Shown one piece after another: positions 12,794 through 23,380 of a stretch of DNA of 64,000 bases (positions within the stretch are counted from its first letter, which is position 1; every line of letters starts with the position of its first letter). The DNA comes from Parasponia andersonii (lineage: Eukaryota; Streptophyta; Magnoliopsida; Rosales; Cannabaceae), in NCBI GenBank assembly GCA_002914805.1, contig JXTB01000102.1, positions 541,173-605,172 of the forward strand, given 5' to 3'. The translations under genes were made by a program, and so were the position numbers. The notes below the pieces were generated by a model, which was not told the DNA's origin, ran no database searches, and saw only the letters and a program-made list of their open reading frames with translations.

Positions 12794-13025
12794 ATTTTAT
12801 ACCTCTACTTTCTCTCTGTATCACTTCCTCTCTTTACCATTTCCTCTCTCCTTCTCTTATCTTTGTTTCACCACTTTATCTATTCTTAAATTTGTAGTAA
12901 TTCAGCAATTATAAAGGTATTCTCGTCAAAAAATAATTTACATCGTTCCATTCCATAAATTAGTCTAAAATTCTAAACAACGGAATTAATTCTTAATTCA
13001 TTTCCACGGACCTTATTCTTTTCAA
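12794..13025. repeat. Polypyrimidine-rich repeat, right part
   Basis: C/T-rich sequence like that at 9640-10610 resumes directly after the solo LTR. It ends in a cattcc/ttccac-rich tail typical of the ends of such plant repeats. This placement supports insertion of the LTR into the older pyrimidine-rich repeat. Confidence 0.45.
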
Positions 13026-13088
13026 AAGTTAAGATGAGTACCATGGTCCATATAGGTATATGAAAGTGCACTATTACGTTAAAATCAA

Positions 13089-13180
13089 ACATTAGATATT
13101 ATCACTAGTATCATAATCTGTATCTCATAATTTGACATTAGATATTATCACTAGTATCATAATCTGTATCTCATTATTTA
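13089..13180. repeat. 46 bp tandem duplication
   Basis: Two head-to-tail copies with a 46-base period (13089-13134 and 13135-13180), nearly identical, starting acattagatattatcact. They are non-coding. The near identity suggests a fairly recent duplication. Confidence 0.85.
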
Positions 13181-13496
13181 TATGTGAATATGCAATTAGT
13201 TAAAAGTAAGAGCGATAATCTCAACAGTAATACATTCTTGCTGCTGAGTTGAGAATTGCTTAGATAGACTGAGACTCTAAGGTGGGCTCTAAATGCGAGG
13301 GTCACGAGACTGGTTAATATCATTTCTGATAAAATACACTTCGGCTAGCAAAGATTTTAGATAGGCTAACTTTTAATTCATTTCCTAAATTTTAGTCACA
13401 TGTCAACAGAGTTTCTATTGTTTACTTGTTGGTTCTGAAAAAAAAAAAAAAAATTGGACGTGAGAGAATCTTCAAACCAAGGCAATATTAAACCTA

Positions 13497-13617
13497 TTAG
13501 AATTCAAATTATATTCTATAAATTCTAAGACAATTTTTATATAAAAAAATAAAAAAATAATTCTATCAACTTTCTATATAAAAATTATTTTTGAATTTTT
13601 AATAGAATTTGAATCTT
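13497..13617. repeat. Small fold-back repeat
   Basis: The left arm (13497-13543) and right arm (about 13575-13617) are imperfect inverted copies sharing gattcaaatt-like and aatttttatata blocks around a ~30 base AT-rich loop. It is a MITE-like hairpin without coding capacity. Class unknown. Confidence 0.5.
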
Positions 13618-13719
13618 ACAACAAATGCGCTCTATCTTGACGCAAAATGCAATACTAAGCAAAAATAATGAGATAGAGATATTAAATCCCATTTTATATT
13701 TGTGTGTTTTTGTTTCTTA

Positions 13720-14384
13720 TATCCTAATTAACCCTCAGTGTTATGACACGTGTCTAATCTTATCTTTAAATGCCAAAATCTTATTCTCTAAACTATGATC
13801 ATCCCAAAGATTCACAAACCTCCTCCGTCAATCTATATCGTTATCCAAGTTGGATATTCAATTTGGAAAAGTTAAATTGTTATCATCAAATCTGGTTCAT
13901 AGCCCTCGGATCTGAATTTGACAATGAAGGTCAAATTCAAGTTTGTTTTCAGCCATCGTTAAAATTTTACTGGATGATGGGAGCGAGGGGCAATTTTAGA
14001 TTTCTTTTTTTCATTTCATAAGGGAAAAAAAGAGTTTAAACGAAAATTATAATTTGTTCTACAAATCATTATGACTTTAAAATAGGTTCAAAAGTGATAA
14101 TCCCCTTCTTATATCAATAAAATTGTCTTCGCGGGGGAAGTTTTGTGAGGGTGGGGGTGTTTGTTTGAGTTAATAGTAAGAATAGTACCCCATTTCATGT
14201 TAATATACCAATTCTTCCACTTGATTTATCAGACATAAATGTACTCTCGAATGAACGATGTTACTGGACACGTTTCAAACTATTTGCATTTTTCAAATTC
14301 CACAAGCTTCCCTTTGAACATTTCCACCCATAAAAGAGCCACTCTAGAAATCAGAACTCATTTCATCGTTTTCTTATCTACTCC
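13720..14384 (+). promoter_or_regulatory. Promoter-like stretch, no supported gene
   Basis: A G-box core (cacgtg, in gacacgtgtc near 13746-13755) sits next to cttatc (an I-box reversed, near 13762), an arrangement known from light-regulated plant promoters. A TATA-like cataaaagag lies near 14329-14338, about 50 bases before an ATG at 14385. The 83-codon frame at 13770-14021 resembles no known protein. This could be the abandoned 5' end of a lost gene, or chance. Confidence 0.25.
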
Positions 14385-14474
14385 ATGCAGTTCCAAACGC
14401 CAAAAGCTTCCAACATTTCTCAAAACGGTCAGAAAAATATGGAGGGGTCGCTAGTCATCGTCCTCTGGATCTAG
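14385..14474 (+). CDS. Doubtful 29-codon ORF, antisense to the GPN3 end
   Basis: ATG at 14385 after the TATA-like string, stop TAG at 14472-14474, product beginning MQFQTPKASN. Its last bases overlap the GPN3 stop codon on the other strand and include one copy of the 20 bp tandem duplication. There is no domain or known relative. It may be the 5' stub of a broken gene or a random frame. I list it because it shares sequence with the GPN3 end. Confidence 0.12.
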   Translation: MQFQTPKASNISQNGQKNMEGSLVIVLWI

Positions 14475-14490
14475 TCATCGTCCTCTGGAT
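14451..14490. repeat. 20 bp perfect tandem duplication at the GPN3 stop
   Basis: Two identical adjacent copies (14451-14470 and 14471-14490) of ctagtcatcgtcctctggat. The inner copy encodes the last residues (DPEDDD) and stop of GPN3. The outer copy therefore repeats the C-terminal codons and stop downstream in the 3' UTR. Confidence 0.95.
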
Positions 14491-17400
14491 CGAAGTCCTT
14501 AACCTTCACATCTGCATCCTCTCCATATTGTATGCTCGTGTCAATTTGAGCCAACACATATTGTATACTGTAAAGAAAAATAAGCAAAAGTTATTTTCTG
14601 ATCATATGATTCAGCCAAAAGTTAAAAAGCACTCAACCATGACTTTTAAAGAATAAGTTGGCAACAAGTAGATGAGTGAAACTTTAGGAACATTGTATTT
14701 TCTATTTTGAGTTGATCACTAGTTGTCTATAATGTGTTCATGAGAAAATGCGGCATCAATGGGTGAAAAAAAGTATAATCATATACAAGAAAGGAGTCAC
14801 CCAATAACATCGAAATATCCCAGTTTCCTTAGTAGCAGCATATGCCTCAAATACAAACTGCAAAAGCAGATGTAGCACAGGAAGAAAAAGTAGGTAGATC
14901 TTGTCAGATGATTACTAATTGGTACATTAAGGCTTAAGCACTAAATTAACCTTGATTATAAATGTTCATCAATCCAAATCCAAAACTAAGTGCTTCAGTG
15001 AAAACTATCAACAGAAAACCATTAATAAACAGAAATAAATGCATTAGTGTCGAACAAGAAAGTAGAAACTACCTGCTCTCCTTTCTCAAGTCCAGTGGTA
15101 TAAAGCTCACCATGCTAAACTCGTCAACCTAAGACCAAAGAAAATGCAGGATAGTTATACACAATCACAACCCAATTTACAATGACATTATATGAGCAAA
15201 CAAGGCCAGAAGTCGAGACTTGAGCCAAATGTTAAATTTTTGGGTTCATTCTTGATACCTGCTTATAAACATCTGATTCCTTAAAACATCATAGATAAGT
15301 GTTGAAAGTTTAGCATTTGCATAATTAATTAAACAAATGATATTAGTCAACACCTCAACCCATACGCCATAAGCATACAGGAGAAACCATTATAACAGTA
15401 ATGAACGAACAACTCTTACTGGAAACTCAACTCAAGCACTTTTGATTAGTATGTTTGGATTTCCCTTCAAAGAAGACAATCAACAGCAGAAGTGAAAAAT
15501 GCTAGAAACAGCCATAATGCGTTGTCATTAATCTATTTGATACTACTTTCATTAACGTGTAACAATAAATAAAAAGAAGATAAATTCATATCTTTGATTA
15601 AAGCTACGCTGCATGGGGTTGATAAGAAATTTGGTTACAACTTTTCAAGAGAAATCAGCAAAAGGTTCCGGTCATTACTATTGAATTTGGCAAGCAATTA
15701 CATCAAATCCATCAACTCACCAGTTCAATCAAAGCTTTATTCAGCTTTACAAATTGAGGAGCCATCCTTTGATTTAATTCTGACAACAAACCCCGAGGCT
15801 CCGGATTCAGAAAACTGAGAGGAATTAGGAAACAAACATATCAGGACACTAAATAAAAATAAAAACTAAAAACTAAAAAAGGTCTCAAAGATAGGAGAAA
15901 GGGATGGTAAATGGGCTTACTCTTCAACATCCTTTCTGTTTGACACCAGGTCCATTTTGGAGAGGATATTGACATGGGGTATCTCAATCTGGATCATTGC
16001 AGAAAGAGATGCCATGCACCCACTAATAAACTTAGTCACATCCGTCATAAACTGATAGAATAGAAAAACGAGAAGCATCAGTTTGAGTAAACAAACAACA
16101 CAGAGCAAATTAACTGGGGGAGGAAACTTGAGAAGAAACAAAAGAAATAAAAGAACAAAAAAATTCGACTTTAGCTACAGCCCCGATAACACCCATTAGT
16201 TTTGTTTTATTTAGGTTTTGTTTCTTTATGTTTCGTTTTGTTTGTTCACCATTGTTTTGATTATTTATTTATTTTTTGTTTTGTTTCTGTCGTTTTTTTC
16301 CCCCCTTTTTTGTCATTTTCTTCAAACCCTGAATTAGTTTGTTGATTGTGCCACTTAGACCCATTGTGTCAAATAAAGAAGGTAAACAATACATTGCATC
16401 TATTAACTAAATAGAATTACAATTATAATCCTACATAAGTTATATTATGTCTTCTGAAATAGGTAGTTCATCTTGATATGTGCAGAGCATTTAGGAGATT
16501 TCAAGAATAAGGGTTATTTTCTTAATAGAAGTTCTTTATAGGAAATCTGCTAGAACTTCAACTTAATGATCATTTCAGATGTAATTGAACAAAAACCTCG
16601 GCAATTTGGACTATGCATGATAAAGAAAAGAATGCGGTTTATAATTGCCACAAACACGACCTAATGAAGGGTGGAAGAGATATATTTGAAAGTAACCCAC
16701 CAAACAAGAAACATAAAAGAAAATGAACTAAAATAAAAAATAAAATAAAATAAAAATAGGAAGTTAAATTTACCTGTGAATCAAGCAAATATACTCCACA
16801 AACTTTGAAGTTTCTACCTTTCAAATGCTCCACGAAGTTCCGGAGCACTGGAACATGTGAAAAAAGTTCAATTTGACCTACAGAGTACATAAATATTGAC
16901 AATATTGACGTAAGTTTCAGCTACAATCCACTCAAAAGAAAATAAAAGGGACAAAGGGGCAACTCAAGTTAGTATATCTGTAGAAAAGGTAACACATGTC
17001 TTTTTTTCTTATCCAGTCACTCATTATTCTTTTACCACATGAAGCCATGAGGAAACTAGAAACATCTTCCAGCACGAAAAAGAAAGGACCCAGTCACAAC
17101 ATGTGACAATGATCTAAAGTTTTAAACAAGAACCCAGTAGGATTCAAAACGGTTATGGATACCTGGACAGTCAAAAACGAGGTAGTCATCATCCACGTAG
17201 TTTTCCAGTTCTTCTGTTAACCAATCATCCAAATTTTCTTCGAGGTGTCTAAGCATGAAAGTTAAGGCTGTCCATTTATGAAATTTATAAACAAGATATG
17301 TTCACCAAAACTATACCCTAATCCTGGAACAAGGATTGCAACCACAAGAAATCATTTCAAGTCCAGAATATAAGGGATCAAACACTTTAACAAATGAGGA

Positions 17401-17960
17401 CAATGAAAAATAAATTTATGAAAAAGTAAATTAAGGATACTCCATGCAGTATATAAGACCACCATTGGGACCTAATCCAAGTTCCTCCATTACATCTTCC
17501 AAGGAAATGAGTTCCCTAATATCTGCAAGCAAAGAATACTAAATTCTCTGGTACTAAAAAATAGGTCAATATAAATTACATTTACAAAAAGAAAGGAAAA
17601 GAAAAACCCAGAAAAATCATTCAAACCTGCAACGGAAGTAAACTACCAAGTACTTACCAAAAGCAACAGGGTAGTCAAAGTTTTCTGCAGCAGGATCTAG
17701 GTTTATGATATGTATAGTCCTCCCAACAGCTTCACAATGTCGGTAAAGACTAGAACAGTATGTCGACTGATTACAATAACAAATGAATATATCACATGGT
17801 GAATAAAACCACAACACAACATAAATAGTAAATAAATCACTTAACAGAAACACAGAATCTAGACAAGGACATGGTTTTCAGTAACATGAGACGGTAGTAA
17901 TGTGCAATAAATCACCTTTCCACTTCCTGCAGGGCCAATCACAAGTTGAGCATACCCCAT
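14471..17960 (-). CDS. GPN3: GPN-loop GTPase 3, 9 exons, 267 aa
   Basis: Exons in transcript order are 17960-17916, 17766-17658, 17522-17441, 17248-17163, 16877-16774, 16051-15921, 15814-15721, 15128-15073 and 14567-14471. All introns are GT-AG and the sum is 804 nt in frame. The protein opens [17 protein letters not shown] (Walker A/G1 at 9-17). It has LDPAAE at 38-43, the family-defining Gly-Pro-Asn insert at 69-71 ([12 protein letters not shown]), DCPGQIELF (G3) at 105-113 and LSKMDLV (G4). It ends acidic in DFDPEDDD, as in GPN3. The length fits the family (about 270). Yeast and human GPN3 work with GPN1 in cytoplasmic assembly and nuclear import of RNA polymerase II; the same role is inferred here. 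Nothing is missing. The only oddity is the tandem duplication at the stop codon. Confidence 0.95.
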
Positions 17961-18035
17961 GATGTCTTTTCAAACAGCTTCACTAACCAAATCAAAATGG
18001 GCAGAGAGAATTGAAGACCCGAAGAGATTCAAGAA
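17961..18035 (-). promoter_or_regulatory. GPN3: GPN3 5' UTR exon with upstream intron acceptor
   Basis: Immediately upstream of the start (minus strand), 75 bases without any ATG are preceded by a pyrimidine-flavoured gctgctgcag acceptor (AG at 18037-18036). This suggests an intron in the leader, so the promoter lies further upstream. The first exon is not identified with certainty; see the ATG-free exon-like pair at 32.2-33.1 kb. Confidence 0.45.
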
Positions 18036-18045
18036 CTGCAGCAGC

Positions 18046-20468
18046 AATATAAGCAGTACACCAAACCCCAACCGCAAACAACAAATTTAGGAAGTCAGCG
18101 TAGGCCATACCATGCACACCGATGACAGAGAGAATACAATAAAACCTGAATTATATTAATAAATGAAATTAACAAAACAAATAAACCTTTGTTTTCGGGA
18201 AAGTTCCTAAAACATGAATAGAAGACAATGTATTTTGAAACTCAGACTTTATCAAATAACAATATTGAAGTGGATAAAATATACTTTTATGCATATGTGC
18301 AAATGCTTGATGAATTTTTCACAACTTGATCATATACATATATATTTATACATCATATATCGTTTACTTATACATGTATTTTCAATTTAAGGAGAAATTA
18401 AAACATGTGATGTAAAAAAGATGGAGCCCAACGCTTGGATCAATTACCAAATAGCAAATTTCATAGGATAATCATATTAGAACAGAGTTTGTTGTATGGA
18501 CCCTTAACTTTAATTATTAAAATGTTATATAGCCTTATCAATAGGAAATGGCACCAATTAAGTGTACGATTGCCAAATAACATAAATAGATGGAAAGTGC
18601 TTAAAAAATAGACTAATCGAATGCTTTCATGTAGGCCACTACATCCATACTCAAGTTCATGCGACAATGATATTATAATGCTGTATGAAACAAAAATGAC
18701 CTCATTAATATGCACAATACAGCTCTTACTTATCCATTTATCTGCACATTTAGGTTACAATTTTAGTAGATTCCTCACATAACTAGTAAAATTAGAAAAA
18801 AAAATAACACAATTTTTTATTTCTTTTCATTCCCCTACAAACTTTTTTTCTTTATGATTATTTTCATTAAGCAATAGTAAAAATGTGGATAATAAACAGT
18901 AATCCTAAAGGCCCCGAATGTCATTTTTCACCTGTCAATTAGTGTTCAATTACGATCATAAGAGCTGCCTTTTAATCAATTAAAAACAAACATCTTAAAA
19001 TCTGAGACTTACGACAAAGTCGATCACTCTTACATGACAATTTTTGCCTAGTTGAAAAATCAGTAGTGACAATCTGTCACAGGTGATGTTTGGTACTTTT
19101 CTTTACTATTATTATCATTTGGCGTTTTAGTAAAGATTTGTACATCATGCAGGAAAATGTGAGTCCAATAAAGTTAAACTGAAGCATAGAAAGGAATGGT
19201 GACACCTGAACACGTCTTAAAAGCTAGAAACAATCTTGGATTATGAGGGACTCCCATGTAAAAGATACTAGTTTCTTCACTTTTATTAGCACTAACAATT
19301 TGCCATTTTCGTTTAAGCTAATTCAAAAAATCGAAATTGCACCCTAATAACATCCAGTGAGCTTTGTTAAATTTAATGGCACTCAACAATCTGAGCCATC
19401 TAGAATGGTCCTGCAGCCTAGATGTGGAGAAAAATGACTCAGTTTGGTGGTCCTTACTTTCAAAATATTTCTTTACCAAAAATTAAGAGTTAAAAAATTC
19501 AGATATAGAGTAAGACCCAAGTAAAAGAAATTACAAAATTACTGAGTTTTCTCGGCCATGTTTTCTCAGATTCATATTCATGAGAAAGCCTAACATCATT
19601 TTTTGCCATAAGATTTTTTTCAGTAAAATCATGTGCATTACCAACTACCCCACCATAGCTATATACTTCACTTTGCTAAAATCTGCAAGGTGACCATAAT
19701 ATTAAGTGAAGAGCCACATTTTAAGTATGTTCAGGTTTCACACTCCAGCTTACCTTATTTTACAAAACCACTATTCTTTGCTCCTTTATAGCTGGACCAT
19801 ATGATCCTCAAGAATTGACAGGTTGTAAAGGAAAAGGAAAATGCAGCACCAAACTCGTATGAAATTGAAGCCTTCCAATAAAAGAAAGATAAGTTATCAT
19901 ACCTTGGAATAGTGGATAAAAAGTCAAAACAAAACAGCACAAAGTGGCATACAAAGAAGCTACTTTTTTTTTCTCCCCCCCCCCCCTTCCTCTATATATG
20001 AAGAAATCGTGAAATACTATATCATATTTCTAGATGATTACGATTATTTGGGGAAAAAAAAAAAAAGAAGCAGCAATAATTCCATTACCAGTAATGATTG
20101 GTTAAAAATGTCCCAACAGGACACCCTAATGGTTATGTTGATCCCTAAGGTCTTATGAATATGGGTGGTTAATGTCGATGATCCCATATAAAAGTTAGGT
20201 AATGATACTCCAATTCCCACCTCATTCACATCAGGTAAACAAACAGACACAGGGAAAAAAAAAAAAGAAACAGTTCGTAGGAATTATCGTCCGACATTAT
20301 GTTTGTCTTCAAGTAAAACAATGTTATATTTTCCCTTATAGGTCGTAACAATTCTGACAAAAGTGTATGCAAAACAATCTTGAGAATCAAAGGTAAGAAA
20401 GCCTAAATCAAAGTTCAATGCAGAACAATGGCCAGAAGGCCAAAGAAGGCGAAACTGGCTCCAAATAA
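18046..20468. other. Leader-intron or intergenic DNA between GPN3 and the PPR gene
   Basis: AT-rich sequence with no coding pattern. It probably holds part of the GPN3 leader intron or promoter and, at its right end (about 20280-20468), the 3' UTR of the PPR gene. Frames on the minus strand (18461-18715, 19755-19940, 20044-20250) lack homology signals. A C-run lies near 19973-19987. Confidence 0.5.
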
Positions 20469-22982
20469 TCATATCCCCAATGTTTGTGGATGCACTGGGA
20501 GGTAAAGTTGAGGAACATAACCCTCTCTCCTAAGCTCTAGAAGAAGGTTTTTAAGCAATGAATATATCTCAGCAGAATCAGGATGACTTCCATCTGCTGC
20601 AACAAACATATGGGTCTTGTTGTTGATATCGACCCAGCTATACCCGGGTACCTTTTGAACTCCTCTTTCTTTCATCAAACTACGTATTTTAAGCACGCTT
20701 CTCCAGTTGCCCACATCAGCATGTATGTTTGAAAGTAATATATAGTAGCCAGAATTTTGTGGGTCCAATTCAAAAAGACGTTTCGACGCCTCTTCAGCAA
20801 GCTCAACATTGCCATGGACTCGGCAAGCTCCAAGCAATGTTCCCCAAACACCTGCATCTGGTGAAAATGGCATACTATTTATTGTCTCAAATGCTTCATT
20901 TAAGCATCCGGCACGCCCAAACAAATCAACCATGCATGCATAATGCTCCATTCTAGCTGGTATCTTATATTCCTCGGTCATTAGACGAAAGAAGTGAATC
21001 CCATCGTCAACTCGACCTGCATGGCCACAAGCAGATATTATACCAAGGAAGGTGACATGATCAGGCAGGATTCCTTGCTCTAACATCTCATGAAACAGAG
21101 TGAGGGACTCCTCGAGTTGACCATGGTTCCCATAAGCAGCAATGATGCTGTTCCATGACACTTCATTCTTGCCTTCCATAAAGTCAAACACCCGGCGAGC
21201 AAAATCCAAGCTTCCACATTTGGCATACATGTCTATCAGGGCACTTCCAGAGAAAATATCAGAGCTGAATGCACTTCTTATCATGAAACCATGGATCTCT
21301 TTCCCATAATGGAGTGCTGGTAAGTTTGCACAACTAGAAAGGGCAGCTGATATACTCACACAATCATACTTGGTTCCTTCCAATCCCATTTGGCGGAAAA
21401 GATCGATGGCCTCTTCTGGTTCACCATTCTGAGAACAGCTTGTGATCATTGAGTTCCAACAAACAGCATCCCTTTCAATCATTTTTCGAAATACTTGATG
21501 AGCGAGATCCAATCTTCCGCACTTCGCATACATGTCTGTAATTGCACTTCCCACATAACACCGCCTGTCAAGCCCGGTTTTTATGATGTTACCATGTAAT
21601 TCCTTTCCCAATTTCAGAGCAACCATACCAGCAAAAGCAGGCAAAACACTTGCCAATGTTACAGAATTTGGTCTCATTTTCGCTTTAAGTAACCATCTAA
21701 AGATCTCCATAGCATCAGTATTCATCCCATTAAGCACAAATCCTGAAATCATAGCTGTGCAAACAATGAGATCCACTGTGGTACTTTGGTGGAGAATCTT
21801 GTGTGCCATCTCCACATTTCTGCACTTGAAGTATAAATCAATAAGTGCACTTTTCAAGAACACATCTAAGGGCACGCCATGTCTTATTATATAACCATGA
21901 ATTTCTTTACCTAGTTTAAGACTTGCAAATTCAGTAACAGATGGAAGAAAACTAGCAAATGTAATTGAATCTGGTTCAATACGAGCAGATATCATGTCGC
22001 GGAAACAATTTGAAGCCTCAATCATGAATCCATTTTGTACATGCCCAGATATTATGCCATTCCAAGTCACGAGATCGGTCTGTGGCATCAGATTGAACAG
22101 TTTACAAGCATCAGACAAGCGTTGGCATTTTGAATACATTGCCAACAATGTGTTAGCAACTGGAGAATCCAACTCCAACCCACAGGAAACAACATGCCCA
22201 TGAATCTGAGTACCAAAACAAATCAATTCTTCCGAGGAACAAACAGACAACATACAAGCATACGTCACCGAATTGGGCTTCACATCACTCTCACTCATGT
22301 CCAAGAACATTTCAACAGAATGTTTCGTGTCTCCATTTTTCACGTAGCCATTTAGCATGACATTCCATAACACACTATCTCTTTGCGGCATTTTATCAAA
22401 TAGATTCCTTGCATCGTCAATACAACCATTTTCAGCATATAACTTAACCAAAGAACTCCCCACAAATACATCCACTTCCAAACCCATTAATCTCACTCTC
22501 TCATGAACTTGTTTTGCCAAGCTCACATTGTTCAAACCACTACAAGCTTTAATAACAGGAGGAAAAGTGTACTTGTCCGGTGAAGTCCCATAACCCAACA
22601 TCTTGAAGTAAAACATCAAAGCATATTTAAACAAACCCATCATGGTAAACCCTCTAATCATCCAATTCCAAGGCGAAGCGAGACCCAACTCAAGGTGATG
22701 AAACGTATTTTTGGCATGTAAAAACCTTCCACATAAAACATACATGGCCAAAATCTTTGTACCCAGAAGACTATCTTTGCATTGTCTACCACCAACAACA
22801 ACTTGAGCATGAACTTGCTTACCTTGCCTAATAAGAGCATGATCACAACAAATTTGCAAGATTGATACGAAATCTACAAACGGTTTCACCAAATTTGGGC
22901 AACTAGTATGCCATAATTTGGAGTGTGGTGGTGAAATGGATGTAAAATGTCTATGAATTTGACATACGATTTTCCTGTACAT
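20469..22982 (-). CDS. PLS-type PPR protein, E class, 837 aa (At4g21300-like)
   Basis: A single uninterrupted frame, typical of intronless plant PPR genes. ATG at 22982 (MYRKIVCQIHRH) gives a basic, hydroxyl-rich N-terminus compatible with an organellar, probably mitochondrial, presequence. More than a dozen repeats follow, with signature blocks such as GSSLVKLYAENGCIDDA, NALLAMYSKC-type and GSALIDMYAKCGSLDFA, each followed by VxWNSxIxxxxxNG. The tail has E/E+ motifs (PDAGVWGTLLGACRVHGN, GVQKVPGYSWVDI, HPDSAEIYSLLKNL) but no DYW deaminase domain. Such proteins bind organellar RNA and usually serve in C-to-U editing with a partner deaminase. The order and wording of repeats recall At4g21300; the RNA target is unknown. 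An ATG ten bases upstream, in another frame, overlaps the start. Confidence 0.95.
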   Translation of the reverse strand: MYRKIVCQIHRHFTSISPPHSKLWHTSCPNLVKPFVDFVSILQICCDHALIRQGKQVHAQVVVGGRQCKDSLLGTKILAMYVLCGRFLHAKNTFHHLELGLASPWNWMIRGFTMMGLFKYALMFYFKMLGYGTSPDKYTFPPVIKACSGLNNVSLAKQVHERVRLMGLEVDVFVGSSLVKLYAENGCIDDARNLFDKMPQRDSVLWNVMLNGYVKNGDTKHSVEMFLDMSESDVKPNSVTYACMLSVCSSEELICFGTQIHGHVVSCGLELDSPVANTLLAMYSKCQRLSDACKLFNLMPQTDLVTWNGIISGHVQNGFMIEASNCFRDMISARIEPDSITFASFLPSVTEFASLKLGKEIHGYIIRHGVPLDVFLKSALIDLYFKCRNVEMAHKILHQSTTVDLIVCTAMISGFVLNGMNTDAMEIFRWLLKAKMRPNSVTLASVLPAFAGMVALKLGKELHGNIIKTGLDRRCYVGSAITDMYAKCGRLDLAHQVFRKMIERDAVCWNSMITSCSQNGEPEEAIDLFRQMGLEGTKYDCVSISAALSSCANLPALHYGKEIHGFMIRSAFSSDIFSGSALIDMYAKCGSLDFARRVFDFMEGKNEVSWNSIIAAYGNHGQLEESLTLFHEMLEQGILPDHVTFLGIISACGHAGRVDDGIHFFRLMTEEYKIPARMEHYACMVDLFGRAGCLNEAFETINSMPFSPDAGVWGTLLGACRVHGNVELAEEASKRLFELDPQNSGYYILLSNIHADVGNWRSVLKIRSLMKERGVQKVPGYSWVDINNKTHMFVAADGSHPDSAEIYSLLKNLLLELRREGYVPQLYLPVHPQTLGI

Positions 22983-22992
22983 AGCTTTGCAT
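22951..22992 (-). other. Overlapping upstream ORF at the PPR start
   Basis: ATG at 22992-22990 opens a 13-residue frame that ends at TAG (22953-22951), overlapping the first 32 bases of the PPR coding sequence in another frame. If included in the mRNA it would be met first by scanning ribosomes and could dampen translation. No start-site evidence is available. Confidence 0.4.
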
Positions 22993-23380
22993 GGATCGAT
23001 TCTAACACCTTTCTATCTTATTTGTAGTGTTCCAATACTCAGCAGCAGAATACTACTAGTCGGTGGTCAAGGAATGGAATAAGGCGTCTGCAGAATTTTC
23101 CATGAAAGTTGGATTTTTCCTGGGAAAGTGAAGCTTAAGTTAGAGGACTCCTGGGAAGTGCACAGATGAGTGGAGTTATCATCGCTGAAAGTGCGTGCAA
23201 ACCGTTGAGTGCCTAGAGAGTTTGAAAACGAAGCGCACTTTCCATGGCAGATGGCCTGTTCTTGCTACTCTTATTAGATTGGAGGTCAGTAGAGAGTTTG
23301 AGGAAATGGGCCGATGGTCCACAGCTGGCCCGACCCAATCTGCGATAGCGAAATTACCAAAATTTGGACTCATTTTAAAT
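22983..23380 (-). promoter_or_regulatory. PPR gene promoter and leader
   Basis: The GC content rises relative to the surroundings. A TGGGCC site (23307-23312), matching the site II element known from promoters of plant organelle-protein and PPR genes, lies about 325 bases before the ATG. A second GC-rich ggcccgaccc stretch lies at about 23328. No strong TATA box is seen, which is common for this gene class. Confidence 0.45.

Noticed and set aside
13770-14021. 83-codon ATG frame behind a G-box
   Set aside because: No recognisable relative, atypical composition, no downstream exon found; kept only as promoter-like sequence.
14760-14862. Open stretch in the last GPN3 intron with an acceptor-like cag
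   Set aside because: Used as an exon it would change the conserved C-terminus and reach a stop; ordinary intron sequence fits better.
21583-22203. Plus-strand frames opposite the PPR gene
   Set aside because: Shadows of the PPR coding frame on the other strand; no independent features.
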